Shown here in pieces: positions 45,359 through 54,259 of a stretch of DNA of 64,000 nt; the first letter of the stretch is position 1; the number at the start of each line of letters is the position of its first letter. The notes below the pieces were generated by a model that worked only from the letters and a program-made list of their open reading frames with translations, made no database searches and was not told where the DNA came from. The DNA is from Rhizobium sp. Root1212. Its GTDB lineage: Bacteria; Pseudomonadota; Alphaproteobacteria; Rhizobiales; Rhizobiaceae. The position numbers were made by a program, and so were the translations under genes. Location of the stretch: the NCBI RefSeq assembly GCF_001424985.1, contig NZ_LMDA01000012.1, positions 1 through 64,000 on the forward strand, given 5' to 3'.

Positions 45359-45841
45359 ATGTCCGAGAAAACGACCGATGTCGAGCGCGCCTACGACCTC
45401 ATGGAAAAAATCAGGTTCTGCATGTTGGCCACCCGGAAGGGGCCGGACATCCGGGCGCGACCGATGGCCGCCCATGTGGAACGCGTGGAAAACGCGATCT
45501 ATTTCCTGACGGATGTCGATGGTCACAAGGATGACGAGATCAGCGAACACCCGGAGATTTGCCTCGCCTTCGCGGATTCAAAAGGCCAGAAATATATCTC
45601 CGTCTCCGGTAAGGCGACTGTTTCCAACGATCGCGAGAGAATACGCGATCTGTTCTCCACCCCGGCGAAGGCGTGGTGGGACGACGCGGACGATCCATCC
45701 ATCCGTGTCCTGAAAGTGGAGCCGGCCTCGGCGGAATACTGGGATAGCCCTGGAACCGTCGTCAGCTACATCAAGATGTTTGCCGCGGCAATTTCCGACG
45801 TTCGCCCCGATATGGGCGACAATGTAAAAGTCGAACTTTAA
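45359..45841 (+). CDS. pyridoxamine 5'-phosphate oxidase-like general stress protein
   Basis: A 160-aa split-barrel flavin-binding protein of the general stress protein 26 (COG3871) family. EKIRFCMLATRKGPDIRARPMAAH forms the first barrel strands and contacts FMN; VDGHKDDEISEHPEICLAFAD and WWDDADDPSIRVLKVEP are family stretches. It probably binds FMN or F420-like cofactors rather than acting in vitamin B6 synthesis. AAAGGAG lies 8 nt before the ATG, and an EcfG-type promoter is directly upstream. Confidence 0.85.
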   Translation: MSEKTTDVERAYDLMEKIRFCMLATRKGPDIRARPMAAHVERVENAIYFLTDVDGHKDDEISEHPEICLAFADSKGQKYISVSGKATVSNDRERIRDLFSTPAKAWWDDADDPSIRVLKVEPASAEYWDSPGTVVSYIKMFAAAISDVRPDMGDNVKVEL

Positions 45842-45954
45842 AACCGGGGCACGCCACCCGCCGGTCGGGCGGCCGCTCCTTCCGCGCAGCATGTCATATG
45901 TTATTGCGGCGCCGCCGGATCGGACTATCGTGGCCGCTGATCGGAGGTGCAACC

Positions 45955-46128
45955 ATGCACAATGATAAACGTAGACCACGCGGACTGTCTCCACGAGGAG
46001 ATTTTGAGAGTTCCAAAGCGGTCGCCGTAGCCCTCATCGAGGAAAAGCGGCAAGCGGACCGCGTCAAGACCGAGGGTTTGAAGGCAGCCCGCATGCAAAT
46101 GGCCGCCGCGGCAAACCGAGCGAAGTAA
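45955..46128 (+). CDS. small basic hypothetical protein
   Basis: A 57-aa highly charged protein (PRGLSPRGDFESSKAVAVAL then RQADRVKTEGLKAARMQM). No family is recognised. The strong GGAGGTG ribosome site 6 nt before the ATG at 45955 and the regular amphipathic helix pattern support expression. It ends 10 bp before the end of the convergent gene at 46139. Confidence 0.55.
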   Translation: MHNDKRRPRGLSPRGDFESSKAVAVALIEEKRQADRVKTEGLKAARMQMAAAANRAK

Positions 46129-46138
46129 CTCTGCCCAA

Positions 46139-46480
46139 TCAGGACAATGTATGTCCGCAGTCGAAGGTGACCTTGCTCAGAAGGTCGGCTGGAACCTGGA
46201 TATCAGCCATGGCTGCGGCGACGAGTTCGTCGCGCTTGGCACGGTTGTCGTAACCCTTGATCGTCGCAAGATCGGTGTTGCTTGCGGTGGCGATCCGTCC
46301 TGCGTTGGCCGAACAGACGCCCGCAAAGGCCTCTACCCGCGCGGTCTTGACGGCGTCGGCGCGTGCGGCGGTCGTCGAGACCCATCCGGCGCTGAACGCG
46401 ATGATGGGTGCGGCCACAAGGCCCAAAACGAAGCCGACGATATAGGGTTTTGCTTTCGTGGTGTTTTCATTGAACGACAT
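46139..46480 (-). CDS. membrane-anchored hypothetical protein
   Basis: A 113-aa protein with one N-terminal membrane helix (PYIVGFVLGLVAAPIIAFSAGWV, residues about 12-34) and a short periplasmic domain with two Cys (FAGVCSANAG and FDCGHTLS). The function is unknown; the pattern occurs in rhizobial stress loci. AGAGGGAA lies upstream of the ATG. Confidence 0.68.
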   Translation of the reverse strand: MSFNENTTKAKPYIVGFVLGLVAAPIIAFSAGWVSTTAARADAVKTARVEAFAGVCSANAGRIATASNTDLATIKGYDNRAKRDELVAAAMADIQVPADLLSKVTFDCGHTLS

Positions 46481-46726
46481 GACTCTATTCCCTCTAATCG
46501 ATGATTATCGGGATCGATACGGCCCGCGCTCGGACCTGGAGCCAATGGCAATCCGGATAGACCGAGCTTGCGCCTTAATCCAAAAAAAGCAAATGAAATT
46601 AATATTTTATTTTATACCCGGCCGCAGGCGTCGCCGAGAACAAGCAGCCTCGCTGTCCCGTTCTCGCGTTCGCAGCCGATGTCGTGCCCGGCGCGTTTCC
46701 GCCGGGCTATGTCGATCCGTAAAAGC
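46481..46726. other. intergenic region
   Basis: No gene or clear signal is seen. An AT-rich patch (about 46580-46615) interrupts GC-rich DNA. Confidence 0.3.
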
Positions 46727-47107
46727 CTAGGCTTGTCTGGCCTTCCGGTTGGCGTAGCGTAGATCACGCGCGGCCTTTCGCGCCGCCTCATCCTCGATCA
46801 CCCGCGCGACGCGGGCCTTTTCGGCGCTGTCGCGGGCTTCCGTTTCGGCAAGCGCAGCGGCGTCCGCTGTGGCTTGCCGCTCGGCCGCTTCGGTCTCGAT
46901 GCGGGCCTGCTCTTCCATTTTGATGCGCTCGCGCGCCTGGCGACGTTCGTCCCGCGCCGCGGCGACGAGAGCGCGTTCGGCCTGACGCGCCGCCTTGGCC
47001 GGTGCCGCGGTCAGCTGGGCTGCACGGTAGGCATTCAAGAGGGCCGACTTCGCATCGGCGGATGCCGCGCGGCGGTCGGAAAGCTGGTTGTCTCTGGTGT
47101 TCTTCAA
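46727..47107 (-). CDS. DUF6481 family coiled-coil protein
   Basis: A 126-aa, strongly charged, Ala- and Arg-rich helical protein (for example KAARQAERALVAAARDERRQ and EAERQATADAAALAE). It matches the DUF6481 type found in rhizobia next to cold-shock genes. Function is unknown; RNA or nucleoid binding is conceivable from charge. It follows the 74-aa gene at 47141 by 33 bp and is likely co-transcribed. Confidence 0.72.
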   Translation of the reverse strand: MKNTRDNQLSDRRAASADAKSALLNAYRAAQLTAAPAKAARQAERALVAAARDERRQARERIKMEEQARIETEAAERQATADAAALAETEARDSAEKARVARVIEDEAARKAARDLRYANRKARQA

Positions 47108-47140
47108 ATGTCTGTCCTGACTACGGTGTTGTGAAAAGGA

Positions 47141-47365
47141 TCATCGCGCGCCGGCGCGTTTGGCAAGCAGGGCGGATGTGGCCGACATGCGGTCCGACAA
47201 TTCCTTGGCAAGGCGCTCCTCACGCAGCCGCAAGGTTTTGGCCTCGCGGGATTGGGTCATGGAATCAAGCTCGTCCAGCGCCTTGTCCTTTGCGAAGAAC
47301 GGCGTCTGGATATGGCTGAAGGCAATCTCGGCCTTCTGGCGCGAGATGCTGTATTTATCTGTCAT
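47141..47365 (-). CDS. small hypothetical protein downstream of csp
   Basis: A 74-aa helical, charged protein (SISRQKAEIAFSHIQTPFFA, then SREAKTLRLREERLAKELSD). It is of the type often encoded after rhizobial cold-shock genes, with no known function. It lies after the csp terminator and before DUF6481, so its expression may depend on read-through from csp or on its own promoter. Confidence 0.65.
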   Translation of the reverse strand: MTDKYSISRQKAEIAFSHIQTPFFAKDKALDELDSMTQSREAKTLRLREERLAKELSDRMSATSALLAKRAGAR

Positions 47366-47409
47366 GGGTGTTCCGGTGGGTGAGGCTCGCCAGGCGAGCG
47401 GAAAAACAA

Positions 47410-47434
47410 AAGGCCAGGCAAATTGCCTGGCCTT
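47410..47434 (-). terminator. Rho-independent terminator of csp
   Basis: AAGGCCAGGC and its complement form a 10-bp stem with a short loop; on the minus strand a TTTTGTTTTT tract follows. It ends the csp transcript. Confidence 0.85.
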
Positions 47435-47459
47435 GTTTTGGGGTGGCGCGCTTCCGGCA

Positions 47460-47482
47460 GTGCCAGTACATCCGTGGTCAAA
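47460..47482 (-). repeat. 23-bp repeat, copy 1 (csp 3' UTR)
   Basis: On the minus strand this reads TTTGACCACGG to CTGGCAC and is identical over 23 bp to 56358-56380 on the plus strand. Here it lies in the 3' UTR of csp, 26 bp before the terminator hairpin. Confidence 0.75.
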
Positions 47483-47499
47483 GGAAAGCGCAAACCCGT

Positions 47500-47709
47500 T
47501 CAGGCAGCCTGGAGATTGCAGGCCGACATTTTGCCCGACTTGTTGTCGCGCTCCAGTTCGAAGCCGATCTTCTGGCCTTCGACGAGGTCGCGCATGCCGG
47601 CGCGTTCGACAGCGGAGATATGGACGAACGCATCGGCGCCGCCATTGTCAGGCTGGATGAAGCCGAAGCCCTTGGTGGAATTGAACCATTTAACTGTGCC
47701 AGTGGTCAT
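47500..47709 (-). CDS. cold-shock domain protein
   Basis: A 69-aa CspA-family nucleic-acid chaperone. The RNP1 motif is KGFGFIQ and RNP2 is [20 protein letters not shown] opens the OB fold. It melts RNA secondary structure in the cytoplasm. The start at 47709 gives the standard family length. A long leader (about 137 nt) from a TTGACG-N17-TACAAG promoter precedes it, as in cold-induced csp genes. A strong terminator and the 23-bp repeat follow. Confidence 0.93.
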   Translation of the reverse strand: MTTGTVKWFNSTKGFGFIQPDNGGADAFVHISAVERAGMRDLVEGQKIGFELERDNKSGKMSACNLQAA

Positions 47710-47852
47710 GAAGAACCCTTTCGTAGCAGCATTGAGAAACCGCCACGCCAAAGCGCCGCGGAGGATGATAGCGATTTTGAAAGGAAAGGTTCGTTCAGAA
47801 CGCGGTGCTAATCGCGCAACAAGCAAAGCTCAGCAAGCAAATTCGATGTCCC

Positions 47853-47881
47853 CTTGTAGCGTGTCCGTGCGACTGCGTCAA
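47853..47881 (-). promoter_or_regulatory. csp promoter with long leader
   Basis: TTGACG (47876-47881), 17 bp and TACAAG (47853-47858) on the minus strand. The start point is predicted near 47846, leaving an untranslated leader of about 137 nt that may act as a cold-responsive RNA switch. Confidence 0.6.
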
Positions 47882-47957
47882 CCATTAGTTTTCCAATAAC
47901 GCGTCTCGTTAAAAAGTTGTGCGCGTGTCATGCCTGACGCGCTGTTCCGGCCGAGCC

Positions 47958-49034
47958 TCAAGCCGTGTCCGGCAGCCGCGACGTGAACGTTGCCCGCGTG
48001 ATCGCCACTTTCATACCGGCCTCGCTCGATACGATCGCCATGCGTGCGTCGAGTTGTTCGGCCAGCGCCTTGATGATGAGGGTGCCGAGGCCCGAGCCGG
48101 GTTCCTGAGCGGCGTTGGTTTCACTTCTGCCGATACCGTTGTCCGATACCACCAGCTTCCAGTCCTCGCCCTGGACCTCATAGCTGACGAGAATGCGCGC
48201 CTCCGTTTTCGGGTCGGGAAAGGCGTATTTGATCGCATTGATCACCAGTTCGGTGACGATGAGGCCGAGGCTGACGGCGCTCGCGGAAGGAATGAAGCTT
48301 TCGTCGGCGGTGACGTCGATGGTTACCGGGTTGCTCTCCAGCACGATGGACGCGGCGAGCCCCGTGCAGAGTTTCCTCAAATAGGCGCCGACCTCGATCT
48401 GGTCGATCCCGTCGGTCAGATGCAGATAGTTCTGCACCGCCGCTACGGACATCACCCTTTGATGGGCATCCTCGAGATGATGGCGGGTCTCCTGCGACGT
48501 CACGGCCCGCGCCTTGAGCATGAGGATGCTGGCAATGATCTGCAGGCTGTTGGCAACCCGGTGCTGCATTTCCTGGAAGAGGATACGCTGCTGCTGCAGC
48601 AGCCGTTCGGTATGCTCCAGCAGCACCTGCTTTTGCGTCTGGGCCTGCCTCGCCTCGGTGACGTCCCAGAATGCCAGCAAAGTATTCGAGCGTTCGGACC
48701 CCGCATAGCGCACTGTCCTGGCGCTGAGCAGCATGGTGCGGCGACCCAGCCGCGGAAGGTCGCGTTCGAATTCGAAGTCGGTTATCGTCTGATGCTGGGG
48801 AATGACCGTTTTCAGGAGATCGCGCAAGACCGGGATATCCCATTGCTTGTCGTCGAGATTATAGAGCGTGATCCCGTGCGATTGCGCGGGGTCGATATCA
48901 AATGTGCGGTAAAACGCATCGTTGGCGGCGATCACGCGGAATCGGTCGTCCAGAACCACGAACGGCTCGGGAATGGTCTGGACGATGGCCAGCGCGAGTA
49001 TCTGGGCGTCCTGTGAATTTTCGAACTGATTCAC
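47958..49034 (-). CDS. PAS sensor histidine kinase, HisKA_2 type
   Basis: A 358-aa soluble kinase. An N-terminal PAS domain (IVQTIPEPFVVLDDRFRVIA, then DVTEARQAQTQ) precedes a HisKA_2 dimerisation domain with the phospho-acceptor His in EMQHRVANSLQII and an HATPase domain (ELVINAIKYAFPD, VVSDNGIG, GLGTLIIKALAEQL). This type often feeds PhyR and the general stress response in Rhizobiales. The GTG at 49034 has GGGAG 9 nt upstream and is preferred to a TTG at 49115 that lacks a ribosome site. Confidence 0.85.
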   Translation of the reverse strand: MNQFENSQDAQILALAIVQTIPEPFVVLDDRFRVIAANDAFYRTFDIDPAQSHGITLYNLDDKQWDIPVLRDLLKTVIPQHQTITDFEFERDLPRLGRRTMLLSARTVRYAGSERSNTLLAFWDVTEARQAQTQKQVLLEHTERLLQQQRILFQEMQHRVANSLQIIASILMLKARAVTSQETRHHLEDAHQRVMSVAAVQNYLHLTDGIDQIEVGAYLRKLCTGLAASIVLESNPVTIDVTADESFIPSASAVSLGLIVTELVINAIKYAFPDPKTEARILVSYEVQGEDWKLVVSDNGIGRSETNAAQEPGSGLGTLIIKALAEQLDARMAIVSSEAGMKVAITRATFTSRLPDTA

Positions 49035-49286
49035 GCACACCACTCCCGATAATATCGGCACGGCCTGCGGGGCTCGCAGATTGGCAACGGGCTTTCCTGT
49101 CGAGCCTACGCCCAAAATGCGGACGCGACCAACACAATCACGTGTCCCGGACGGAACGGCGAATGCACCTCGATTGAACGCTTGCTAACGACGCGCGGCA
49201 GGCTCACACTGGCCGCTTCAGCAGCCATGTCACGGGCGCTGCTGCTTGAGGGTTTGTTACCCTGGCCCCGACCGCGGGAGGACGAC

Positions 49287-49673
49287 ATGTCTTCCGATGA
49301 CGCAATGTCGACGCTTTCATCGAGCGAAATGGAGATGATCCGATCCGTGCTGCGTTCTGCGGGATACAGCCCGGATGTGCTTGTCGACGGCAAGCAAAAA
49401 CTCAACACGGCCACCTTGCTGCTGGTACAATTGGTTCTCTCCGGCGAAGCTTCACCGCATGAACTGGCGGAACAGCTGAAGCGATCCTTCGGCCCGTCGA
49501 CGAAGCCGAGCGTTTTCTTTGCCCCGCTTCTTCCCCGCTACGCCATCCAGGGATTGCCGCTTGTCCGCAGGACTGCCTTTCGTCCGCTCGGCATCCACTT
49601 CCGTTCTGATGAAACCGATCTACAGGAGTGGGAAAACGAAGGCGGAGCGACGCGACCACGCACATTGGCGTAG
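49287..49673 (+). CDS. conserved hypothetical protein
   Basis: A 128-aa protein. MSTLSSSEMEMIRSVLRSAG and NTATLLLVQLVLSGEASPHE resemble rhizobial hypothetical proteins with a predicted helical N-terminal domain; LAEQLKRSFGP continues it. No function is known. The ATG at 49287 has GGGAGGACGAC upstream, better than the earlier in-frame starts. It diverges from the kinase gene and converges on katE. Confidence 0.6.
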   Translation: MSSDDAMSTLSSSEMEMIRSVLRSAGYSPDVLVDGKQKLNTATLLLVQLVLSGEASPHELAEQLKRSFGPSTKPSVFFAPLLPRYAIQGLPLVRRTAFRPLGIHFRSDETDLQEWENEGGATRPRTLA

Positions 49674-49733
49674 CCGCGCCTCGATGTCGAAAGACCCATG
49701 GGGAAGCGCGGCATTGCTGCCGCGCCCGTGATT

Positions 49734-51872
49734 CTATTTGACCGGCGGCGAGGCCTTGCCGAGCTTGACCGACGGCTCCCGCCCCCAGACGCGCAGCTTG
49801 CCGAGGTTCGATACGAAGCCGGAAAGTCCCGTTTCACCGGGCAGGGCAAGGACGCCTTCGTCAAGCGCGTCGGCGATCCCGGCCTTCTCGAGCAGAGGCA
49901 TGGCCGAGGAGTCATAGCCGATGAACTTGCAGTGCTGGAAGGCATCGGCGACGAAGTCGCGAGCCGTCGCTTCCTTTACCAGATCGTCGATGGCCTCGGC
50001 GGATGTCAGCAGCGCGACGGCGTCGAAGAGCACGGAGGGGCCGCCGTCGATCATATGATGCGCCTCGATCCACGTTCCGTCCGACGCCGTGACGCCACCG
50101 ACCTTGGGTGCGATGAATTCACAGACGGCTTTCTCCTTTTCGATCGCCGCCGCCAGTCCTTTCACCAGTTTGGCGTCAACGCCATCGGTGATCAGAATGC
50201 CGAGCTTTCGGCCTTCGAAGCGTTTCGGCCCGTTTTCGACGATGCTGAGCGCCGGCGAGGGGTCGAGATCCTGGCGGGTTTGCACGGCGGCATCGGCGGG
50301 TTTGGGCATCGACTGGAAGCCGAGCTTCTGGGCGACCGTCGCCGCCAGTGTTTCGTCGATATTGAGAAGATGCGATACCATGCGTTCACGGATAACGGGT
50401 CGTTCGACCTTGCTCAGTTCGAAGGTGAGGGCCGCCGCGATATGGCGCTGCTCCGGCGGGGTCTGGCTGATATAGAACTGGCGGGCCTGGCTATAGTGAT
50501 CGGCAAAACTTTCGGGACGCAGGCGTGCCTTGACGCCTTGTTCTTCCGCGGGGAAGGGGCGATGGCCGCGCATCGGGGATTCACGCGGACCCTCATCGAA
50601 CGAATTCGGCTGGTAGTTCACCCGGCCTTGCGGGTTGCGCATCGCCATGTGGCCGTCCTGCTGGAAATGCGCGAAGGGACATTTCGGCGCATTGATCGGC
50701 AGATGGGTGAAGTTCGGGCTGCCAAGCCGTTTCAGCTGGGTGTCGAGATACGAGAAGTTGCGGCCCTGCAGCAGCGGGTCGTTGCTGAAGTCGATGCCCG
50801 GCGGCACGTTCTGCGTCATGAAGGCGACCTGCTCGGTCTCGGCGAAGAAATTGTCCGGCATGCGATCGAGCACCAGCCGGCCCACGGGTTGCGGCGGCAG
50901 AAGTTCTTCCGGGATGATCTTCGTCGGATCGAGCACGTCGAAATCGAAGCTATCGGCGAAATCCTGGTCGAAGAGTTGGACCTGCAATTCCCATTCTGGG
51001 AAATTGCCGGACTGGATCGCCTGCCAGAGGTCACGGCGATGGAAATCGGGATCGGCGCCGTTGATCTTGACGGCCTCGTTCCAGGCCACGGACTGAAGGC
51101 CCAGCTTCGGCTTCCAGTGGAATTTAACGAAGGTCGATTCGTCCTTGGCATTGATGAACCGGAAAGTGTGGACGCCAAACCCTTCCATGAAGCGGAAGGA
51201 GCGCGGAATGGCCCGGTCCGACATGGTCCACATAACCATGTGCATGCTTTCCGGCGTCAGGCTGATGAAGTCCCAAAAGGTGTCGTGGGCGGTCTGCGCC
51301 TGCGGAAAGGCCCGGTCGGGTTCCTGCTTGGCGGCGTGGATGAGATCCGGGAACTTGATGGCATCCTGGATGAAGAACACCGGAATGTTGTTGCCGACGA
51401 GATCCCAGTTGCCTTCCTGCGTGTAGAGCTTGACCGCGAAACCGCGGACATCGCGGGCAAGGTCTGCCGAGCCCTTGTTGCCGGCGACCGTCGAGAACCG
51501 GACGAAGGCAGGCGTGCGTTCGCCCGCACGCTGCAGCAAGTCGGCCCTCGTATAGGCGGCCAGGGATTCGTAGGTCTCGAAGAAGCCGTGCGCACCGTAG
51601 CCGCGGGCGTGCACGACACGCTCGGGAATGCGCTCGTGGTCGAAATGGAAGATTTTTTCGCGGAAATGGAAGTCATCGACGACGAGCGGCCCGCGCGGGC
51701 CGACCCGAAGCGAATTCTGGTCGTCGGCGACCGGCCCGCCCTGGGCCGTCGTCAGGACGGGCGTGTCGTCCTCGGCTGTCTGGTGAAGCTCGCCGCCGGC
51801 TCCCCGCTTCAGTTTCACATCGTGGATCGTGGCGGTGTCGGTTCTGTCGCGTGCGGTGGTTTTTCTGGCCAT
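49734..51872 (-). CDS. katE: large-subunit catalase HPII
   Basis: A 712-aa monofunctional heme catalase of the large-subunit clade. [17 protein letters not shown] holds the distal His; [19 protein letters not shown] and [16 protein letters not shown] line the heme pocket; [17 protein letters not shown] is near the proximal Tyr site. The C-terminal 150 residues form the DJ-1/GATase-like domain unique to HPII ([18 protein letters not shown]). It removes hydrogen peroxide in stationary phase and stress. AGGAG lies 7 nt before the ATG at 51872. It follows a DUF892 gene with an EcfG-type promoter, but a terminator lies between them, so read-through or a second promoter is needed. Confidence 0.93.
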   Translation of the reverse strand: MARKTTARDRTDTATIHDVKLKRGAGGELHQTAEDDTPVLTTAQGGPVADDQNSLRVGPRGPLVVDDFHFREKIFHFDHERIPERVVHARGYGAHGFFETYESLAAYTRADLLQRAGERTPAFVRFSTVAGNKGSADLARDVRGFAVKLYTQEGNWDLVGNNIPVFFIQDAIKFPDLIHAAKQEPDRAFPQAQTAHDTFWDFISLTPESMHMVMWTMSDRAIPRSFRFMEGFGVHTFRFINAKDESTFVKFHWKPKLGLQSVAWNEAVKINGADPDFHRRDLWQAIQSGNFPEWELQVQLFDQDFADSFDFDVLDPTKIIPEELLPPQPVGRLVLDRMPDNFFAETEQVAFMTQNVPPGIDFSNDPLLQGRNFSYLDTQLKRLGSPNFTHLPINAPKCPFAHFQQDGHMAMRNPQGRVNYQPNSFDEGPRESPMRGHRPFPAEEQGVKARLRPESFADHYSQARQFYISQTPPEQRHIAAALTFELSKVERPVIRERMVSHLLNIDETLAATVAQKLGFQSMPKPADAAVQTRQDLDPSPALSIVENGPKRFEGRKLGILITDGVDAKLVKGLAAAIEKEKAVCEFIAPKVGGVTASDGTWIEAHHMIDGGPSVLFDAVALLTSAEAIDDLVKEATARDFVADAFQHCKFIGYDSSAMPLLEKAGIADALDEGVLALPGETGLSGFVSNLGKLRVWGREPSVKLGKASPPVK

Positions 51873-51923
51873 GATGAGGCTCCTGAAGGATGAAGAAGGG
51901 CGCCGATGGCGCCGAAACAAAAA

Positions 51924-51943
51924 GGCCGCCCCGGAAGGCGGTC
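51924..51943 (-). terminator. Rho-independent terminator after DUF892
   Basis: On the minus strand, a CCGCC/GGCGG hairpin extended by flanking pairs is followed by CTTTTTGTTT. A second GGCGCC-N3-GGCGCC dyad lies just beyond it (51899-51913 region). Confidence 0.7.
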
Positions 51944-51963
51944 TGATCGGTGTTGTTCGCAGT

Positions 51964-52470
51964 CTAGCCGGCTTTCTTCAGCGAACCCTCGGCGTTTGCC
52001 GAGGTTTCGCCGAGCGCCGTGAGCTTTTTGTCGGTGGCGATCTCCTCCTGGAGATTGGCATCCAGAAGCGGGATCGCGCTGTTCAGGCCCAGCTGTTTTG
52101 CCCAGGCCTTGAGCGTGCCATAGCGGGCGATCTCATAATGCTCGACGGCCTGGGCCGACGAGATGAGGCCCGCGTCAAGCGCGGCGGTTCCCTTGTATTC
52201 CTCCATGATCTCTTCGCCTTCGGCGATGATGCCCTGGATCGCTTCGCAGGTCTTGCCGCGGGCCGGCTTACCCAGAAGCTCGAACACCTGGTCGAGGCGT
52301 TCGATCTGGCCCTGGGTTTCGTCGCGGTGCTGGAGGAAGCCCGCCTTGCCTTCTTCCGACTGGGCGGCGCGCGCCATTTTCGGCAGAGCCTTCAGAATCT
52401 GTTTTTCGGCGAAATAGATATCCTTGAGCGTATCGAGAAACAGGTCGTTCAATGTCTTCTCGGTGGGCAT
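51964..52470 (-). CDS. YciE/YciF ferritin-like DUF892 protein, second copy
   Basis: A 168-aa ferritin-like protein. [19 protein letters not shown] and [20 protein letters not shown] match the copy at 44369, with extra Lys-rich C-terminus (EGSLKKAG). Metal-binding Glu and His positions are conserved. An ATG at 52494 has a nominal AGGAG, but the predicted EcfG transcript begins at or after that site; the ATG at 52470 is therefore preferred. It precedes katE. Confidence 0.86.
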   Translation of the reverse strand: MPTEKTLNDLFLDTLKDIYFAEKQILKALPKMARAAQSEEGKAGFLQHRDETQGQIERLDQVFELLGKPARGKTCEAIQGIIAEGEEIMEEYKGTAALDAGLISSAQAVEHYEIARYGTLKAWAKQLGLNSAIPLLDANLQEEIATDKKLTALGETSANAEGSLKKAG

Positions 52471-52511
52471 GCCGGTGTCCGATCCAATTTTCATGAGGAA
52501 GAGACTCCTAC

Positions 52512-52536
52512 AACCATTGAACCGCAACGACGTTCC
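52512..52536 (-). promoter_or_regulatory. predicted EcfG general-stress promoter
   Basis: GGAAC-N17-GTT on the minus strand, about 40 bp before the DUF892 start at 52470. Confidence 0.65.
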
Positions 52537-52578
52537 TTCGCCTCTGAAAAAAATCCGGGATGGTCCCTGTGACGTCCC

Positions 52579-53667
52579 TCATTTCATCAACCCGGCTGAG
52601 CGCAACGCATTCTCTATCACCATCTGAATGCTGCCTCCCACACCGCCACTCGGCGGCGTTTGCGGGGTCGCCATGCTTTCCGCTGACGTTGGGGCGTGCG
52701 TTCGCTCGCGGCGCTCGAAGGATGCGGCAAGGCCCCAGCTTCGTGCGATCAGCACCGTCGACGAAACGCCGACATCGAGCATGAAGGGCGATGCGCTGCC
52801 ATATCCGCAGGAGGTGTCGATGGGCGTGCCGTGCCCCATACCGGAAATCTTGTGGAGTTCGATCACATCGACGCCGCGATCGTCGCGCCACACCGATCGC
52901 AAATGTCCGTCTATCGTCTCGACCTGGGTGGGTTGCTCCGGGACGGAATGTACGCCTCGCCACTGTGCGATGATTGCGGCCGCATTTTGCGGTACCACCG
53001 TATTGTCGCTGGTTCCCTGCCAGACGGAAACTGTCGGCCATGCGCCTTCATGGCGGGAGGCTGCGCGCAGGCTTGCCTGCGATGCGCCGGTGCCGGGCAG
53101 TCCCTGTCCGCGCATTCGGTCGAACGCTTCGGGGATGGTCGCGGCAACCGCATAGGGAAGGCCGGCGATGATGGCGCCGCCGGCAAAGACCTCCGGGTAA
53201 CAGGCCAGCATGGCATTTGCCATCGCGCCGCCGGCGGAGAGACCGGTGATGTAGATGCGCCGTTCATCGACGTGGTGTTCGGCAACGACAGCGGCGATCA
53301 TCTGGCGGATGGACATGGCCTCACCCTGGCCGCGTCGCGTGTCGGCGGCGTTGAACCAGTTGAAACAGAGGTTCGCGTTGTTCTGCCTGTTCTGTTCGGG
53401 AAACAGAACCGCAAAGCCGTAGTCCTCGGCAAGGGCCGACCAGCCGGAGCCGGCATCGTAGCCCGCGGCGGTCTGCGTGCAGCCGTGCAGCACGACCACC
53501 AGGGCCGGTGCGGCCGGCAGATGTTTCGGCACATGGCACCAGGCTGTGAGGTCGCCGGGGTTGTCTCCGAAGTGATCGAGCTTCCTCAGGATGGAGCCGG
53601 TCGGCAAGACGGGGTTCACCGAGCGCATCCGTGCAAGGCGTTCGAGTGTATCGGATAAGGATCTCAT
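52579..53667 (-). CDS. PHB depolymerase-family esterase
   Basis: A 362-aa alpha/beta-hydrolase of the extracellular short-chain PHA depolymerase/Fes-like esterase group. The nucleophile Ser is in YITGLSAGGAMANAM; the oxyanion region is PALVVVLHGCTQTAAGYDAG; HKISGMGHGTPID holds the likely catalytic His. No clear signal peptide is present, so it may act on intracellular PHB or small esters. GGAGTCCTCCC precedes the ATG at 53667. It lies upstream of the DUF892 gene on the same strand. Confidence 0.85.
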   Translation of the reverse strand: MRSLSDTLERLARMRSVNPVLPTGSILRKLDHFGDNPGDLTAWCHVPKHLPAAPALVVVLHGCTQTAAGYDAGSGWSALAEDYGFAVLFPEQNRQNNANLCFNWFNAADTRRGQGEAMSIRQMIAAVVAEHHVDERRIYITGLSAGGAMANAMLACYPEVFAGGAIIAGLPYAVAATIPEAFDRMRGQGLPGTGASQASLRAASRHEGAWPTVSVWQGTSDNTVVPQNAAAIIAQWRGVHSVPEQPTQVETIDGHLRSVWRDDRGVDVIELHKISGMGHGTPIDTSCGYGSASPFMLDVGVSSTVLIARSWGLAASFERRERTHAPTSAESMATPQTPPSGGVGGSIQMVIENALRSAGLMK

Positions 53668-53854
53668 GGGAGGACTCCAGATAGCACGCCGGACTGGCGC
53701 ATACACCCTAACCCATCGGCGGCGATATGGTTGCTGCGCTGCACAATAAATCTGCCTTGCCGGATACGAAATATAAGGGTGCGCACGCGCGGCGCGGACA
53801 TGGAGGCAATGACGGCGCCGCGGCGGTGGGGCGCCATTTTCTATTTCGGCCGGC

Positions 53855-53879
53855 GGAACTATGTGGCCGGCGAGGTGTT
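53855..53879 (+). promoter_or_regulatory. predicted EcfG general-stress promoter
   Basis: GGAAC-N17-GTT, 41 bp before the ATG at 53920. Confidence 0.6.
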
Positions 53880-53919
53880 TCTGCTGGGCCTGCTCTCAGG
53901 TTCCAACGAGGAAAAAATC

Positions 53920-54237
53920 ATGAAAAAACTTCTCCTAGCCGCAGCGCTTGCGGGCGCATCGACTTTTGGCGCCTTCGCTCAGACATCCACGGCACCAGCG
54001 ACCGATGGCGATATGCCGGCCGTGGCCACGCCCGATACCAAGAACGCGACCGCCCCGGTAGCCGGTGCCAATAGCTTCACCGAGGACCAGGCGAAGGAGC
54101 GTTTCACGGAAGCCGGATATGCCGATGTTACCGGCCTCATGCTGGATGACAAGGGAGTCTGGCAGGCCAAGGCGACAAAGGACGGCAAGGCCGTGAATGT
54201 CGCACTCGACTATCAGGGCAACATCGTCGCCAACTAA
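53920..54237 (+). CDS. small secreted PepSY-like protein
   Basis: A 105-aa protein with a signal peptide (KKLLLAAALAGASTFGAFA, cleavage after FAQ) and a C-terminal PepSY-like fold (FTEDQAKERFTEAGYADVTG then GVWQAKATKDGKAVNVALDY). The pattern is common in rhizobial stress and outer-envelope proteins. GAGGAAAAAATC precedes the ATG at 53920; an upstream in-frame ATG lies inside the promoter. An EcfG-type promoter is immediately upstream, and the next gene follows after 22 bp. Confidence 0.78.
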   Translation: MKKLLLAAALAGASTFGAFAQTSTAPATDGDMPAVATPDTKNATAPVAGANSFTEDQAKERFTEAGYADVTGLMLDDKGVWQAKATKDGKAVNVALDYQGNIVAN

Positions 54238-54259
54238 TTTCATTTTGCAGGAGGTTTCC

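Noticed and set aside
49698..51893. 731-aa open frame on the plus strand
   Set aside because: It is antisense to the well-supported katE catalase and shows no family motifs; long antisense frames are common in high-GC DNA.
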